DNA of 54,496 nucleotides from Rhodoferax sp. (GTDB lineage Bacteria > Pseudomonadota > Gammaproteobacteria > Burkholderiales > Burkholderiaceae_C). A model generated the notes under the pieces. The model was not told the DNA's origin. It searched no databases and saw nothing but the letters and a program-made list of their open reading frames with translations. The position numbers were made by a program, and so were the translations under genes. Location of the stretch: positions 1 to 54,496 of the forward strand of contig JAUSNJ010000115.1 of NCBI GenBank assembly GCA_030645355.1. The letters are read 5' to 3'. Positions 33,336 through 43,494 of this stretch are shown piece after piece. Each line of letters opens with the position of its first letter. Within the stretch, counting starts at the first letter, position 1.

Positions 33336-34328
33336 TCAGAAGCGCTCGTGCGGTCCCAGGTAGCGCCATTGCCCCACCGGCAAATCGCTGAGCGCCACAC
33401 GGCCCAGGCGGATGCGGCGCATGTCCAGAATCTCCAGCTTGGCTCGTTCGCACAGGTAGGCAATCAGGCCGCGGTGTGCGCCCTTGATGGCAAAGCGCAG
33501 CTTGCTGCGTTCCGGCGTGCTGCTGTTGATGCTGACCTTGGCCTGGGGCAGGCTCTCGTCGGCGTCCAGCGTGCGGTTGAGCAGGTGCAGGGCCTGCGCC
33601 GATACCTCGCCGGCCACATCCACAATCACCTCGTGTTCCATGGACCCCATCTCTTCGCTGAGCTTGCGCGCAATGCGCCAGTCCTGCGTGAAGACGATCA
33701 GGCCGCTGGCCGCGTTCTCCAGCGGCACGGCAGCCGTCAGCGCCTTGAAGTGGCGGGCCAGGTGGCGGATGCCCGACGGGTCCCTGGCCATATGGTTGGC
33801 CGCCACCAGCAGCGTGCGCGCATCGTCAAAGTGGGCACGGCGCTCGGCGCGGTTGAGCTTGGCCAGCGACTCCTCGGTGCCGTCCACCCAGTCGGCCGGT
33901 TTGTGCAGCAGCAGCGTGATGCTGGCCAGTTCCAGCAGACTGGCGTTGGGGTCGATGGTGATGGTCTGGTTCAGCACGCGGGCCTGCGGCTCCTCGACCA
34001 CCTTGCCGTCGACCCGCACCCAGCCGCCTTCGATGTACTGCTCGGCCTCGCTGCGCGAACACGGCACCATGGCTGCCACGCGCTTGGCCAGGCGGTCGCC
34101 CGTCTCTGCTAGCTGCGGTGGCTGCTGTTCAACAGCCTGCAGCGCAGCGGATGGCTTGGTGCGCAGCGCCGTAACGGGGCGCTGGCGCGGCTTGGCGTTG
34201 GGGCGTTTGGCAGGGGCCGGCGTGGCGGCTGCAACGGGCCGCACCGCTGGCTGCGCCGCAGGCACGGCCCTGGGGGGCCTGGGAGCCAGGCGCAGGGTGC
34301 CGGGCTTCGTCGTCGTGGGTTTGGTCAT
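33336..34328 (-). CDS. Divergent RsuA/RluF-family pseudouridine synthase-like protein
   Basis: 330 residues. An Ala/Pro/Lys-rich basic N-terminus (1-70) is followed by an S4 RNA-binding domain (about 75-125; RLAKRVAAMVPCSRSEAEQYIEGG) and a pseudouridine-synthase domain. In active enzymes the catalytic Asp lies in GRLDxxxxGLLLLT; here the aligned segment is VPLENAASGLIVFTQ, with Glu for Asp and Pro for Arg. The later KEYxV motif is also altered (MEHEVIVDV). RNA binding is likely; catalysis on 23S rRNA is doubtful. RluF is the nearest canonical relative by layout. The ATG overlaps the stop of the MBL gene (ATGA). Confidence 0.8.
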   Translation of the reverse strand: MTKPTTTKPGTLRLAPRPPRAVPAAQPAVRPVAAATPAPAKRPNAKPRQRPVTALRTKPSAALQAVEQQPPQLAETGDRLAKRVAAMVPCSRSEAEQYIEGGWVRVDGKVVEEPQARVLNQTITIDPNASLLELASITLLLHKPADWVDGTEESLAKLNRAERRAHFDDARTLLVAANHMARDPSGIRHLARHFKALTAAVPLENAASGLIVFTQDWRIARKLSEEMGSMEHEVIVDVAGEVSAQALHLLNRTLDADESLPQAKVSINSSTPERSKLRFAIKGAHRGLIAYLCERAKLEILDMRRIRLGRVALSDLPVGQWRYLGPHERF

Positions 34329-35407
34329 GGCGCAGGTGCCTTGGTGTGTTGGTCCGGGAGGTGGCCCAGGTGTTCCAGATGGGCCAGCAGCGAGCGCTTG
34401 GCCACCGGCCAGACGCGTGGCGCCACATCGTCATAGGCCAGCGGCAGCCAGTCGTCCACCGTGCCCTGCGGGTGGGCTTTGATGACGGCGGCTATCTTGG
34501 CCTCGCGCTTGAGCCGGTGGGCTTTCAGGTGGCTGATGGCGCCACAGGCCGCAGCCTGTGAGCCGCCCAGCACATGGCCGTGGGCCGGCAGGATGAACTG
34601 CACGTCGTGCGCCTGGCATGCGGCCAGCAGCGTGTCCAGCGACTGCAGGTAGTCGCCCATATGGCCGTCGGGCGGGTCGATGACCGTGGTGCTGCCGTTG
34701 AGGATGTGGTCACCCGAAAACAGCAGGCCGTCTTCGACCAGCAGCAGGCACACATGGTTGGCCGCGTGGCCCGGAGTGTGGATCACCTGCAGCGTGTGGC
34801 TTGAAGCCAAACTGGCATCTGGCCCCCGTGGAATCAGCGTGAGGTGCTCATTATTTTGTAGCAATCGATCCGGGGTGAATGCACTCGCCGCACGTGCCGT
34901 CGGTGCCGAGGGCAGGCCCAGGATGGGAGGGTGGCCGTCGCACATCGCCTTCAGCGGCGCGGCACCGGGCGAATGGTCCGGGTGTGAATGGGTGCAGACG
35001 ATCATCCGGATGTTGCCGCCGCTGCCGTCCGGGTGCAGGGCGGCGCGCCACAGGCGCTGGATGTGGTCGGCGTCGGCCGGGCCTGGGTCGATGGCAATGA
35101 AGCCGGTGCCGGCGTCACCCACCAGGTAGCTGTTGGTGCCCGGGCCGGTCATGAAGCCGGGGTTGGGCGCGGTCAGGCGCACCACATTGCGCAGCAGGCG
35201 TACCGGCTGCGTGGACTGCCAGTCCAGCGGGTGCTGGGGCTCGTGGCCGGTGGGGCAGACCAGCGCCAGCTCGCCAAACGCCATGTCGTGCTGCAGCACG
35301 TGGGTGGCAATGCCGCCGAGCAGGCCGGTGCGTTGGGCCGGCGTTGGGGAGGTCTGGACGTCGGCGTGGGAAGGGTGGGAATGCAGTCGTTGATTGGGTC
35401 GTACCAT
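34325..35407 (-). CDS. Metallo-beta-lactamase-fold hydrolase (LACTB2-like)
   Basis: 360 residues from ATG 35407. The metal site is in [12 protein letters not shown] (HxHxDH), with further His in [14 protein letters not shown] and a [11 protein letters not shown] segment with the bridging Asp. A C-terminal winged-helix-like region (about 290-350) follows, typical of LACTB2/RNase-related or glyoxalase-like members. The substrate is unknown. A GTG six codons earlier is an alternative start. Around 34840-34865 a partial resemblance to family E (TTTTGTAGC) falls in a stretch [12 protein letters not shown] that seems longer than in homologues. The pseudouridine-synthase-like gene follows in an overlap. 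Confidence 0.85.
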   Translation of the reverse strand: MVRPNQRLHSHPSHADVQTSPTPAQRTGLLGGIATHVLQHDMAFGELALVCPTGHEPQHPLDWQSTQPVRLLRNVVRLTAPNPGFMTGPGTNSYLVGDAGTGFIAIDPGPADADHIQRLWRAALHPDGSGGNIRMIVCTHSHPDHSPGAAPLKAMCDGHPPILGLPSAPTARAASAFTPDRLLQNNEHLTLIPRGPDASLASSHTLQVIHTPGHAANHVCLLLVEDGLLFSGDHILNGSTTVIDPPDGHMGDYLQSLDTLLAACQAHDVQFILPAHGHVLGGSQAAACGAISHLKAHRLKREAKIAAVIKAHPQGTVDDWLPLAYDDVAPRVWPVAKRSLLAHLEHLGHLPDQHTKAPAP

Positions 35408-35464
35408 GCGGGCATTTTGCAACACGGGTCAAAGTCGCGCCACCATGGGCTGATAATCCACGCC

Positions 35465-36340
35465 ATGCGCATTCCGTTCACCAAAATGCAAGGGGCTGGC
35501 AACGACTTTGTCGTGCTTGACGAGACCCGCGGCCGCCTGGGCCTGACCGCGGCCCACTACCGTTTCCTGGGCGACCGCCACTTCGGCGTGGGCGCCGACC
35601 AGATTCTGACCGTGCGGCCCTCGCCCGGACCCGGCATTGACTTCGAATACGTGATCCACAATGCCGACGGCGCCGAGGTCGAGCAGTGCGGCAACGGCGC
35701 GCGCTGCTTTGCCCGCTTTGTGCATGACCGGGGGCTGACGGACAAGGACGTGATCCGCGTGCAGACCCAAAAGGGGGTCATTGAGCCGCGCCTGACCGGC
35801 GATGGGCGCGTCACTGTCAACATGGGCGCACCGGTGTTTGACCTGGCGCAGATCCCGTTTGATGCCGCCGGTTTGGCCTTCCAGCCCCAAGGCAATTGGG
35901 GAAATTGGCCGCTAGCCCTCGTGGAATCTATGCAGGCCGCTCCTGTTTTGGTAGCGCCGGTTTCCATGGGCAACCCCCATGCCGTATTGCTGGTGGACAA
36001 CGTGGACACCGCACCGGTGGCCATGATCGGGCCCCAGGTACAGGCCAGCCCGCGTTTTCCCCGGGGCGTCAATGTCGGCTTCCTGCAGGTGCAGGACCGT
36101 GGCCACATCCGCCTGCGGGTGTTCGAGCGCGGTGTGGGCGAGACGCTGGCCTGCGGTACTGGCGCTTGCGCAGCCGTGGTCGCGGGCATTCGCCTGGGCC
36201 TGCTGGACGCCGACGTGCAGGTGCAAACCCGTGGGGGGCTGCTCGGCATCGCCTGGGCCGGCGATACTGCGCCGGTGCTGATGACAGGCCCTGCCACCAC
36301 CGTTTTCCAGGCTGAAATCGAGATCCCAGACAACCTATGA
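35465..36340 (+). CDS. dapF: Diaminopimelate epimerase
   Basis: Interconverts LL- and meso-diaminopimelate for lysine and peptidoglycan. 291 residues, start [17 protein letters not shown]. The two catalytic Cys are in [13 protein letters not shown] and [12 protein letters not shown], both intact. Family E copy E6 covers codons about 146-164, where the protein reads [19 protein letters not shown], a stretch that is variable in the family, so activity is probably unaffected. Its stop overlaps the next gene (ATGA), coupling it to DUF484 and xerC, an order known from many Proteobacteria. Confidence 0.96.
   Translation: MRIPFTKMQGAGNDFVVLDETRGRLGLTAAHYRFLGDRHFGVGADQILTVRPSPGPGIDFEYVIHNADGAEVEQCGNGARCFARFVHDRGLTDKDVIRVQTQKGVIEPRLTGDGRVTVNMGAPVFDLAQIPFDAAGLAFQPQGNWGNWPLALVESMQAAPVLVAPVSMGNPHAVLLVDNVDTAPVAMIGPQVQASPRFPRGVNVGFLQVQDRGHIRLRVFERGVGETLACGTGACAAVVAGIRLGLLDADVQVQTRGGLLGIAWAGDTAPVLMTGPATTVFQAEIEIPDNL
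35900..35956 (-). repeat. Family E element, copy E6 (inside dapF)
   Basis: CGAGGGCT on the minus strand at 35921-35914; the hexamer 23 nt upstream is AGGAGC (35944-35939). Left flank GCGCTACCAAAA, right flank AGCGGCCAATTT. It runs antisense to dapF and leaves the frame open. It shares GCCCTCGTGGAAT with E4 on the plus strand. Confidence 0.8.
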
Positions 36341-37026
36341 ACAACGACGCCATGAACAACCCCATCACCGAAGACGACATTGCGCACTACCTGAGCAATA
36401 CCCCTGATTTCTTCGTGCGCCACGCCGAGCTGCTGGCCGCCGTGCAATTCACCAGCCCGCACGGCAACCGCGCGGTGGGCCTGCAGGAGCGCCAGGCCGA
36501 GATGCTGCGCGAGAAGATCAAGGCGCTGGAGCAGCGCATCATGGAGATGATCCGCAACGGCAGCGAAAACGTCATGCTGTCGGACAAGATCCTGCGCTGG
36601 GCGCGCAGCCTGCTGATGACCACCGACCTGCACGCCCTGCCATCCACCATCGAGCAGGACATTCAGAACCAGTTTGCCGTGCCGCAGGTGGGCATGCGCC
36701 TGTGGGGCATGGCGCCCGAATACGCCGGCCTGACCGTTGCACAAGAGGTCAGCGAAGATGCCAAGGTGTTTGCGTCATCGCTGATGGAGCCGTTTTGCGG
36801 CCTGAACACCGGCTTCGAGGCGGTGGGCTGGCTCGAGGACCCCGCAACGGTCACCTCGCTGGCGCTGATCCCCTTGCGCGGCGGCGCGCCGGGCAGCATG
36901 AGCCCGGCCTTTGGCATGCTGGTGTTGGCCTCGCCCGACGCCCACCGTTTCCACAGTGGCATGGGCACCGACTTTCTGGCCCGCCTGGGCGACCTGGCCA
37001 GCGCGGCGCTGTCGCGGCTGAAGTAA
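36337..37026 (+). CDS. DUF484 (GAF-like) protein
   Basis: 229 residues. The N-terminal helical part has [20 protein letters not shown] and [19 protein letters not shown], the hallmark of DUF484, followed by a GAF-like domain (about 85-225; [27 protein letters not shown]). Function unknown; the gene is regularly found between dapF and xerC in Proteobacteria, as here, and may be linked to chromosome-dimer resolution only by position. The start overlaps the dapF stop; the stop is immediately followed by the xerC start region and repeat P-B. Confidence 0.9.
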   Translation: MNNDAMNNPITEDDIAHYLSNTPDFFVRHAELLAAVQFTSPHGNRAVGLQERQAEMLREKIKALEQRIMEMIRNGSENVMLSDKILRWARSLLMTTDLHALPSTIEQDIQNQFAVPQVGMRLWGMAPEYAGLTVAQEVSEDAKVFASSLMEPFCGLNTGFEAVGWLEDPATVTSLALIPLRGGAPGSMSPAFGMLVLASPDAHRFHSGMGTDFLARLGDLASAALSRLK

Positions 37027-37029
37027 GAC

Positions 37030-38139
37030 GTGGCCTCCGATGCAGAGCCAAGAGCCGGGATGCCTGGGGGTTCTGCGCAGGTAAAGGAGGAGCCCGCGCA
37101 GCGGGCGGGGGACACGGAGCGGGGCCCCCAGGCATCACGGCTACTCCTCGTCGAGCGCTATCTTGAATACGTGCGCGTAGAGAAGCGTCTGGCCTCCCGC
37201 ACGGTCGAGCTGTATGCGCTGGACCTGCAGAAGCTTAAAGACTACGCCGCCAAAGTCCCGGTCGCACTGACCGACGTGCGCAACGCCCACATCCGCCGCT
37301 GGGTGGCGCAGATGCACAGTGGCGGACGCAGCGGGCGCGGCATTGCGCTCATCATGTCGGGCTGGCGCGGCTTCTACGCCTGGCTGGGCCGCCAGGGGCT
37401 GGTCGCCAGCAACCCGGTGCAGGACGTGCGCGCCCCCAAGGCTCCCAAACCCCTGCCCAAGGCGCTAGGTGTGGACGAAGCGGTGCAGCTGGCGAACTTC
37501 AAAAAAGATAGCAACATACACCCGATCGACGAGGGCTACAGCCAGATTTCGTCCAAGGCTTCGGCGCCACGTTCGGCCGAGGCGGCGTTTCTGGAACTGC
37601 GTGACGCGGCCATGGTGGAGCTGCTGTACTCCAGCGGCCTGCGCGTGGGTGAACTGATCGGCCTGGACGCCCAGGCCAGTGCCGAAGGCAACGCGGCGGG
37701 CCACGGCTGGATCGATGTGCAGGCCGCCCAGGCCCATGTGTGCGGCAAGGGCCGCAAGTGGCGCGCGGTGCCGGTGGGCCGCATGGCCATCGCGGCGCTG
37801 GAGGCCTGGCTGCAGGTGCGGGGTGTGGCCAAGAGTCCGGCCCTGTTCATTGGCCGTAACGGCACGCGGCTCACCGCCCAGTCGGTGTGGGCCCGGCTGC
37901 GCAGCCGCAGTTTGCAGGCCGGCTTGAGCACGCCGGTGCACCCGCACATGCTGCGCCACTCGTTTGCCAGCCACCTGCTGCAATCCAGCGGCGACCTGCG
38001 CGCCGTGCAGGAACTGCTGGGCCACGCCAATATCAGCACGACCCAGGTCTACACGCGGCTGGACTTCCAGCACCTGGCCAAGGCGTATGACGCGGCCCAC
38101 CCGCGGGCACATGCCAAGGGGCGGTCAAAAAAAGAGTGA
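37030..38139 (+). CDS. xerC: Tyrosine recombinase XerC
   Basis: Site-specific recombinase that, with XerD, resolves chromosome dimers at dif. 369 residues from GTG 37030; an alternative ATG is 37060. Either way the first 30-35 residues are coded by repeat P-B (37059-37136) and are not part of the normal family. The core-binding domain starts at LLLVERYLEYVRVEKRLAS. Catalytic residues are in SSGLRVGELIGLD (Arg), CGKGRKWRAV (Lys), HMLRHSFASHLL (His-xx-Arg), LGHANISTTQVYTR (His and nucleophile Tyr). Between LPKALGVDEAVQL and LRDAAMVELLYSS an extra stretch (about 160-185) contains family E copy E7 and appears longer than in other XerC proteins. Confidence 0.93.
   Translation: MASDAEPRAGMPGGSAQVKEEPAQRAGDTERGPQASRLLLVERYLEYVRVEKRLASRTVELYALDLQKLKDYAAKVPVALTDVRNAHIRRWVAQMHSGGRSGRGIALIMSGWRGFYAWLGRQGLVASNPVQDVRAPKAPKPLPKALGVDEAVQLANFKKDSNIHPIDEGYSQISSKASAPRSAEAAFLELRDAAMVELLYSSGLRVGELIGLDAQASAEGNAAGHGWIDVQAAQAHVCGKGRKWRAVPVGRMAIAALEAWLQVRGVAKSPALFIGRNGTRLTAQSVWARLRSRSLQAGLSTPVHPHMLRHSFASHLLQSSGDLRAVQELLGHANISTTQVYTRLDFQHLAKAYDAAHPRAHAKGRSKKE
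37059..37136 (-). repeat. Family P repeat, copy P-B (start of xerC)
   Basis: Outer arms GATGCCTGGGGG (37059-37070) and CCCCCAGGCATC (37125-37136) are perfect complements. The core is in reverse orientation relative to P-A (AAAGGAGGAGCCCGC, GCGGGCGGGGGACAC). The inner GTTCTGC/GCAGAAC pair is kept on one side only, so this copy has partly lost the inner stem. It encodes the predicted N-terminus of XerC. Confidence 0.88.
37495..37551 (+). repeat. Family E element, copy E7 (inside xerC)
   Basis: GATAGC at 37507-37512 and CGAGGGCT at 37530-37537, exactly 23 nt apart; right flank ACAGCCAGATTT. Encodes DSNIHPIDEGYS in a loop of XerC that is longer than usual. Frame is preserved. Confidence 0.85.
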
Positions 38140-38160
38140 GGCTCGCTGCGTCCTGAGGGC

Positions 38161-40341
38161 TCAGGTCGCGATGTCCCGTTCGGCGCGGTCTGTCCAGCTA
38201 GGGTCGGGGCGCCACTGGGCGGCCCAGCACGGGAAGTCCTGCGCTGGCATGGGGCGCGCAATGCCATAGCCCTGGGCCAGCTCGCAGCCCATGGGGATCA
38301 GCGCGGCGCCGTGGGCCACGGTCTCCACGCCCTCGGCAATCACCTTGCGGTGGAAGGCGGCGGCCAGGCCGATCACGGTCTGCACGATGGACAGGTCGTC
38401 GCGGTCGGTCAACATGTCGCGCACAAAGCTCTGGTCGATCTTCAGCAGCTCCGCCGGCAGGCGCTTCAGGTAGGTCAGCGATGAGTAGCCGGTGCCAAAA
38501 TCGTCCAGCGCGAAACGCACGCCCAAGGCCTGGCAGGTGCTCATGACCTGGGACACCCAGGTGATGTCTTCCAGCGCGCTGGTCTCCAGGATTTCCAGTT
38601 CCAGCCGGGCCGGGTCGACGCTGGGGTAGCGCGCCAGCAGGTCGGCGAGCCGGCTGGCAAAGTTCTCCTGTTGCAACTGGCGGGCACCAATGTTGACGCT
38701 GATGCCCCAGTCCAGGCCCTGGGCTTTCCACTGCGCCATTTGTGCCAGCGCGGTGGCGATCACCCATTCGCCGACGTCCACGCTCAAGGGGTGGTCCTCG
38801 ATCACCGGCAGGAACAGGCCCGGCGGCAGCAGACCGCGCTCGGGGTGCTGCCAGCGGATCAGGGCCTCGGCCCCCAGCACCTCGCCGGTGGTCATGTTGA
38901 CCTTGGGCTGGTAGTACAGCACGAATTCGCGCGCCGCCAGCCCCTGGCGGATGTGCTCCAGGCTCTGGCGCTGGGTGGTGACGGCGGCGTCCTGCGCAAT
39001 GTCGAACAGGTGGTAGCGGTTTTTGCCGGCCTGTTTGGCCAGGTACATGGCCTGGTCGGCGTGGCGCAGCAGGCCATCGACGTCGGCGCTGTCCTGCGGG
39101 TACAGCGTGACCCCCATGCTGGCCGAGACCTGCAGCGCCGTGCCCTTGACGGTGACGGCACCGGCGGCCGTCTGCAGCAGCTGGGCAATCAAGCTCTCGT
39201 ATTCGCCGCTCTGGTCAGGGCCGACCAGAACCGCGACGAACTCGTCTCCGCCGATGCGTGCCAGCGTGTCGCCGCTGCGCAGTACTGCGCCCATGCGCTG
39301 GGACAGCTGCATCAGCAGCTCGTCACCAGCATCGTGGCCATGGCGGTCGTTGACCAGCTTGAAGCCATCCAGGTCCAGCGCCACCACGGCCATGCCCAGA
39401 CCCTGGCGCTGGCAGTGGCCCATGGCCTGCTGCAGCCGGTCCCCCAGCAGTACGCGGTTGGGCAAGCCGGTCAGCGTGTCGTAGTGGGCAATGTGCTCCA
39501 GTTGGCTCTCATGTGCCTTGGCCTCGGTCAGGTCGGTAAACAGGCCGATGATGTTCTGGATGCTGCCATCGGCGTCGCGCAGCGCGCTCAAGGTCAGCAG
39601 CTCGGGGTGGATTTCACCGTTCTTGCGCCGGTTCCAGACCTCGCCGGTCCAGGAGCCGTTCTCGCGCAGCAATTGGCGGCGCCGTTCGTAAAACTCCTGG
39701 TTGTGCCGACCGGACTGAACCAGACGTGCCAGCTCCTGACCCAGGGCATCCTCCCGGCTGTAACCGGTGATGCGGGTAAATGCCTCGTTGACTTCCACGG
39801 CGCGGTTGTCGCGGTCAACAATGAAGATGCCTTCCTTGGCATGCGTGAAGACACTGGCCGCCAGGCGCAGGCGCTCTTCGTTGGCACGCAGTGCGGCGGT
39901 GCGCTCATGCACCTTGCGCTCCAGCTCCTGGGTCTGGTCAAACAGGGCCAGGTGGGTCTGCACCCGGGCCAGCACGATGGGCGGGCGAAACGGCTTGACG
40001 ATGTAGTCGGCCGCGCCCAGCGACAGACCAAAGGCCTCGTCGTCCCATTGCTCCAACGAGGTGACGAACAGGATGGGGATGTGGCTGCGCTGCGGGTGGG
40101 CCTTGATACTCCGGCAGACATCAAAGCCGCTCATGCCTGGCATGACCACGTCCAGCAGGATCAGGTCGGGCGGCGGGTCGGCCATGACGATCTGCAGAGC
40201 CCGCTCGCCGTTGGTGGCGACCTTGACGTGGTAGCGCCCTTCCAGCAGCGCACACAACTGGTCTATGTTTTCCGGCGCGTCGTCCACCACCAGCACCGAG
40301 TGCTTGCGGTGGACGCTGGGGGGCAGGTCGCTGTGCGGCAT
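38161..40341 (-). CDS. Response regulator with PAS, GGDEF and EAL domains
   Basis: Soluble 726-residue c-di-GMP enzyme under phosphorelay control. Receiver (about 12-130; VLVVDDAPENI, phosphoacceptor in LILLDVVMPGMSG, Lys in YIVKPFRPP), a coiled linker, PAS (about 155-275; WNRRKNGEIHPELLTLSAL), GGDEF (about 285-450; ARIGGDEFVAVLVG intact) and EAL (about 465-715; GAEALIRWQHPERG, DDFGTGYSSLTYL, KIDQSFVRDM). It stands 13 bases downstream of the hybrid kinase gene on the same strand, so the kinase with its HPt domain is the likely phosphodonor. Confidence 0.94.
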   Translation of the reverse strand: MPHSDLPPSVHRKHSVLVVDDAPENIDQLCALLEGRYHVKVATNGERALQIVMADPPPDLILLDVVMPGMSGFDVCRSIKAHPQRSHIPILFVTSLEQWDDEAFGLSLGAADYIVKPFRPPIVLARVQTHLALFDQTQELERKVHERTAALRANEERLRLAASVFTHAKEGIFIVDRDNRAVEVNEAFTRITGYSREDALGQELARLVQSGRHNQEFYERRRQLLRENGSWTGEVWNRRKNGEIHPELLTLSALRDADGSIQNIIGLFTDLTEAKAHESQLEHIAHYDTLTGLPNRVLLGDRLQQAMGHCQRQGLGMAVVALDLDGFKLVNDRHGHDAGDELLMQLSQRMGAVLRSGDTLARIGGDEFVAVLVGPDQSGEYESLIAQLLQTAAGAVTVKGTALQVSASMGVTLYPQDSADVDGLLRHADQAMYLAKQAGKNRYHLFDIAQDAAVTTQRQSLEHIRQGLAAREFVLYYQPKVNMTTGEVLGAEALIRWQHPERGLLPPGLFLPVIEDHPLSVDVGEWVIATALAQMAQWKAQGLDWGISVNIGARQLQQENFASRLADLLARYPSVDPARLELEILETSALEDITWVSQVMSTCQALGVRFALDDFGTGYSSLTYLKRLPAELLKIDQSFVRDMLTDRDDLSIVQTVIGLAAAFHRKVIAEGVETVAHGAALIPMGCELAQGYGIARPMPAQDFPCWAAQWRPDPSWTDRAERDIAT

Positions 40342-40354
40342 GGCGTGATCTTAA

Positions 40355-43300
40355 TCAGACCGTGGGGATTTGCAGCAGACTGCGTGCCTGCTCCAGTGCG
40401 GCCAGCGCGGCTGGATAGTCATAGGCACGCGCTGCCTGTGCGACCTTCCCAAAAGCCTCGGCCGCCGGGTGGCCTTGCAGTGCGGCGCTGATGGGTGCCA
40501 GCCGCCGGATGGCCAGGCTGTCGTCGCGCGCCAGCAGTTCGGCCAACTCTCTGATCTGCTGCGGCAGCTCACCGGGTGCAATGGCATCGCCCGGGGTCTG
40601 CGTGCTTTCCCGGTTGACGGTGGCGAGCAGGCTGGCAATGGCCCCATTCAGGGCGGGCAACTGACCCGCGAGGCTGTCCAGTAGGGCATGCACCCGGTGC
40701 AGCTCGCCATTGCGAATGGACTGTTCCACGGCCTGCGCGTCCAGGGCGAGCCGGTCGGCACCGATGTTGGCGGCCAGGCCCTTGAGGTTGTGGGCGCGGC
40801 GGTGCGCCTCGTCCGGCGCGCCGCGGGACAGGGCCTGGCGCATGGCGTCCACGGCGTCGGCCTGGTTTTCGACAAAGCGCTGCAGCAGTTTGTAGTAGCG
40901 CGGCAGGCTGTGGTCCAGGCGCTTGAGTGCACCGGCCATGTCCACACCGGGCAGGGTCGCGGGGTCCGGGGGCGTGTCCACCGTCCGGAGCGTGGCGGTC
41001 GTGTCAACTGCTGCGGATGCGGGGGCCGTGGTGGGCGTGCTGGCGCTGGACGGTGCCCGCTGTGGTCGCACCCAGCGCACCAGGGCTTCCAGCAGGCGCT
41101 CCACGTCTATGGGTTTGGAGATGTGGTCATTCATGCCCACGGCCAGGCATTTCTCGCGGTCGCCCGCCATGGCGTTGGCGGTCATGGCCAGGATGGGCAG
41201 GTTGGCAAAGCGCGCATCGGCGCGGATGGTGCGCGTGGCCTCAAAGCCGTCCATGATCGGCATCTGCCAGTCCATCAGCACAGCATCAAAAGTGGTCTTG
41301 CGCACGTGGTCCACGGCTTCCTGGCCATTGTTGGCCAGCGTGACCTGCACCCTGGCTTCGCCCAGGATGTCGGCGGCGAGTTCCTGGTTGACCTCGTTGT
41401 CCTCCACCAGCAACACGTGAACCCCACGCAGCGCGTCCAGCAGGGCGGCCCGTCGCGCGGGGGCCCGGGGTTGCGCGGCGCCGACGCGCTGGCGGCCCAG
41501 CGCGGTCAGGATGGCGTCGAGCACCGTGGACGGGCTGACGGGTTTTTCCAGAATGCCGCTCAGGTGCAGGTCGCGAGCGCAGTCCTGCAAATCATCGCGG
41601 TCATAGGCCGTGACCATGATGGTGGCCGGTATTTCGGCAAAGCTCTCCTGGTGGCGTATGCGGCGCAGGGTTTCGATGCCGTCCATGCCCGGCATCTGCC
41701 AGTCCATCAGCACCAGATGGAAGGGGCGGGCATCGCGGTGGGCGGCCTCCAGCGCCGCAATGGCGTCGGCACCGCTGGAGACGGCCTGCACCAACAGGTT
41801 CAGCGGTTGCAGGATGCTGCACATGATTTCGCGGGCGCTGCTGTTGTCGTCCACCACCAGCACGCGCCGGCCCTGCAGCTTGGCGTCCTGTAGGCGCTCG
41901 GCCGGACTGGACTGCGATTGCAGCCCCAGCTGCACGGTGAAGTAGAAGCGGCTGCCCTCGCCCGCCTCACTTTCCAGCCAGATGGTGCCGCCCATCATTT
42001 CCACCAGCTTGCGGGCAATCGTCAGGCCCAGGCCGGTGCCGCCGTACTCGCGGGTGGTGGAGGCATCGGCCTGCTGGAAGGCGGTGAACAGTTTGGCGCT
42101 TTGCTCGGGCGTGATGCCGATGCCGGAATCCTGCACCTCAAACTGCAGGCGCACGGTCTGCTCCAGGCGCTCCACGCAGGCGACGTGCACGCGGATCTCG
42201 CCCTGGGCAGTGAACTTGATGGCATTGCTGACCAGGTTGAGCAGGACCTGGCTCAGGCGCATCTCATCGCCCACCAGGGCGACGGGAACCGAAGGCTCCA
42301 CATCGAACAGCAGCTCCAGCCCCTTGGACTGGGCCTTGCCCACGGTGAGCGCGGCCAGGTGGGCCATGGCGTGGTCCAGGCTGAAGGGACGCGACTCGAA
42401 CTGCAGCTTGCCGGCCTCGATCTTGGAGAAGTCCAGCACGTCGTTGATGACACCCAGCAGGCCGTGGGCCGCGGCGCTGGCCTTCTCCAGGTAGTTGCGC
42501 TGCTTGGGTGTCAGGTCGGTGCGCAGGGCCAGTCCGGTCATGCCCATGATGGCGTTCATGGGGGTGCGGATTTCGTGGCTCATATTGGCCAGAAACTCGC
42601 TCTTGCTGCGGTTGGCCGATTCGGCCACGACCTTGGCGTCCTGCAGGGCGGTCATCGAGTCGCTGAGGCTGTTGCCCATCTCGCGCAGGGCCTGCAGCAG
42701 CGTGCCCACCTCGTCGGGGTAGCGCTGCTCCTGGGGCACCTGGTAGTTGCCGGCCGCCACGTTCTTGGCAATGCCTACGGCCTGGCGCAAGGGGCTCAGG
42801 ATGCTGCGCAGGATCAGCGTGGTCAGGCCCACCGTAATGGCCAGAGAGGCGATCAGGATGACGAGTTGCCAGGTACCAGCAGAGGCCACCTGCTCAAGGG
42901 CCTGGCGTTCATTGCTCTTGGCGTTCTGCTGGGCCAGCACCACCACCTGGTCAATGGCCGCGCGGTGCTGCTCGTACAGCCGGCCCATATCCGCCAGAGC
43001 CCGCTCGACGGCCGGACGGTCGCGCCGGGTCACCGCCGGAAGAAAGTGGCTGGACACCATGGCATAGAAGCCTGTGGCGGGCTCGTGCGCCTGGCGCAGC
43101 AGCATCTCGGCCAGCCGGGGTTCGAGCTGCGCCTGCAGCCAGTGCTGGTGGCGCTCCCGGTACTCCACTTCCAGCGTGCGCAACCGCTCGATCAGCAGGC
43201 CCTGACGCGGTCCGTCTGGAGCGTTGGCAATCTGCAGGCAGGTCAGGTAGGACTCAATGATGTAGGAGGGTGGCGGCAGCACATCGGACACCAGGTTCTG

Positions 43301-43453
43301 GCTGGTTTCGATCTGTTCGTACAGCGGGCCGCCGACCTTCACCGTTTGCAGTGTCCAGTAGGCCCAGGCACCATAGCCCAGCAGGCCCAGGCAGAAGGCC
43401 GCAATCAGCAGCCGGAGCCGTTGGCCCAGCTTGAATCGGCGAAGCCAGTCCAT
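40355..43453 (-). CDS. Hybrid sensor histidine kinase with two receivers and HPt
   Basis: Membrane phosphorelay kinase of 1032 residues. Two helices (about 13-33 and 197-216) enclose a periplasmic helical sensor; then HAMP (about 215-270), a dimerisation domain with His293 in [18 protein letters not shown], an ATPase domain ([34 protein letters not shown]), receiver 1 (about 530-650; [21 protein letters not shown]), receiver 2 (about 670-790; [23 protein letters not shown]) and HPt (about 860-950; [16 protein letters not shown]). All phospho-sites are present. The layout is BarA-like. The downstream response regulator (40341-38161) is the probable output. Confidence 0.94.
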   Translation of the reverse strand: MDWLRRFKLGQRLRLLIAAFCLGLLGYGAWAYWTLQTVKVGGPLYEQIETSQNLVSDVLPPPSYIIESYLTCLQIANAPDGPRQGLLIERLRTLEVEYRERHQHWLQAQLEPRLAEMLLRQAHEPATGFYAMVSSHFLPAVTRRDRPAVERALADMGRLYEQHRAAIDQVVVLAQQNAKSNERQALEQVASAGTWQLVILIASLAITVGLTTLILRSILSPLRQAVGIAKNVAAGNYQVPQEQRYPDEVGTLLQALREMGNSLSDSMTALQDAKVVAESANRSKSEFLANMSHEIRTPMNAIMGMTGLALRTDLTPKQRNYLEKASAAAHGLLGVINDVLDFSKIEAGKLQFESRPFSLDHAMAHLAALTVGKAQSKGLELLFDVEPSVPVALVGDEMRLSQVLLNLVSNAIKFTAQGEIRVHVACVERLEQTVRLQFEVQDSGIGITPEQSAKLFTAFQQADASTTREYGGTGLGLTIARKLVEMMGGTIWLESEAGEGSRFYFTVQLGLQSQSSPAERLQDAKLQGRRVLVVDDNSSAREIMCSILQPLNLLVQAVSSGADAIAALEAAHRDARPFHLVLMDWQMPGMDGIETLRRIRHQESFAEIPATIMVTAYDRDDLQDCARDLHLSGILEKPVSPSTVLDAILTALGRQRVGAAQPRAPARRAALLDALRGVHVLLVEDNEVNQELAADILGEARVQVTLANNGQEAVDHVRKTTFDAVLMDWQMPIMDGFEATRTIRADARFANLPILAMTANAMAGDREKCLAVGMNDHISKPIDVERLLEALVRWVRPQRAPSSASTPTTAPASAAVDTTATLRTVDTPPDPATLPGVDMAGALKRLDHSLPRYYKLLQRFVENQADAVDAMRQALSRGAPDEAHRRAHNLKGLAANIGADRLALDAQAVEQSIRNGELHRVHALLDSLAGQLPALNGAIASLLATVNRESTQTPGDAIAPGELPQQIRELAELLARDDSLAIRRLAPISAALQGHPAAEAFGKVAQAARAYDYPAALAALEQARSLLQIPTV

Positions 43454-43494
43454 GTGCGGGATTTCGGACGTTCTTTTTTGGAAACCGCTGCGAA

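Noticed and set aside
34105..34145. TAGCTGC with inverted GCTGTT/AACAGC in the pseudouridine-synthase-like gene
   Set aside because: No right-hand box and no flank similarity to family E.
34835..34880. Ninth family E candidate in the MBL hydrolase gene (TTTTGTAGC)
   Set aside because: Left half matches but there is no CGAGGGCT box at the required 23-nt offset; at best a degenerate half element.
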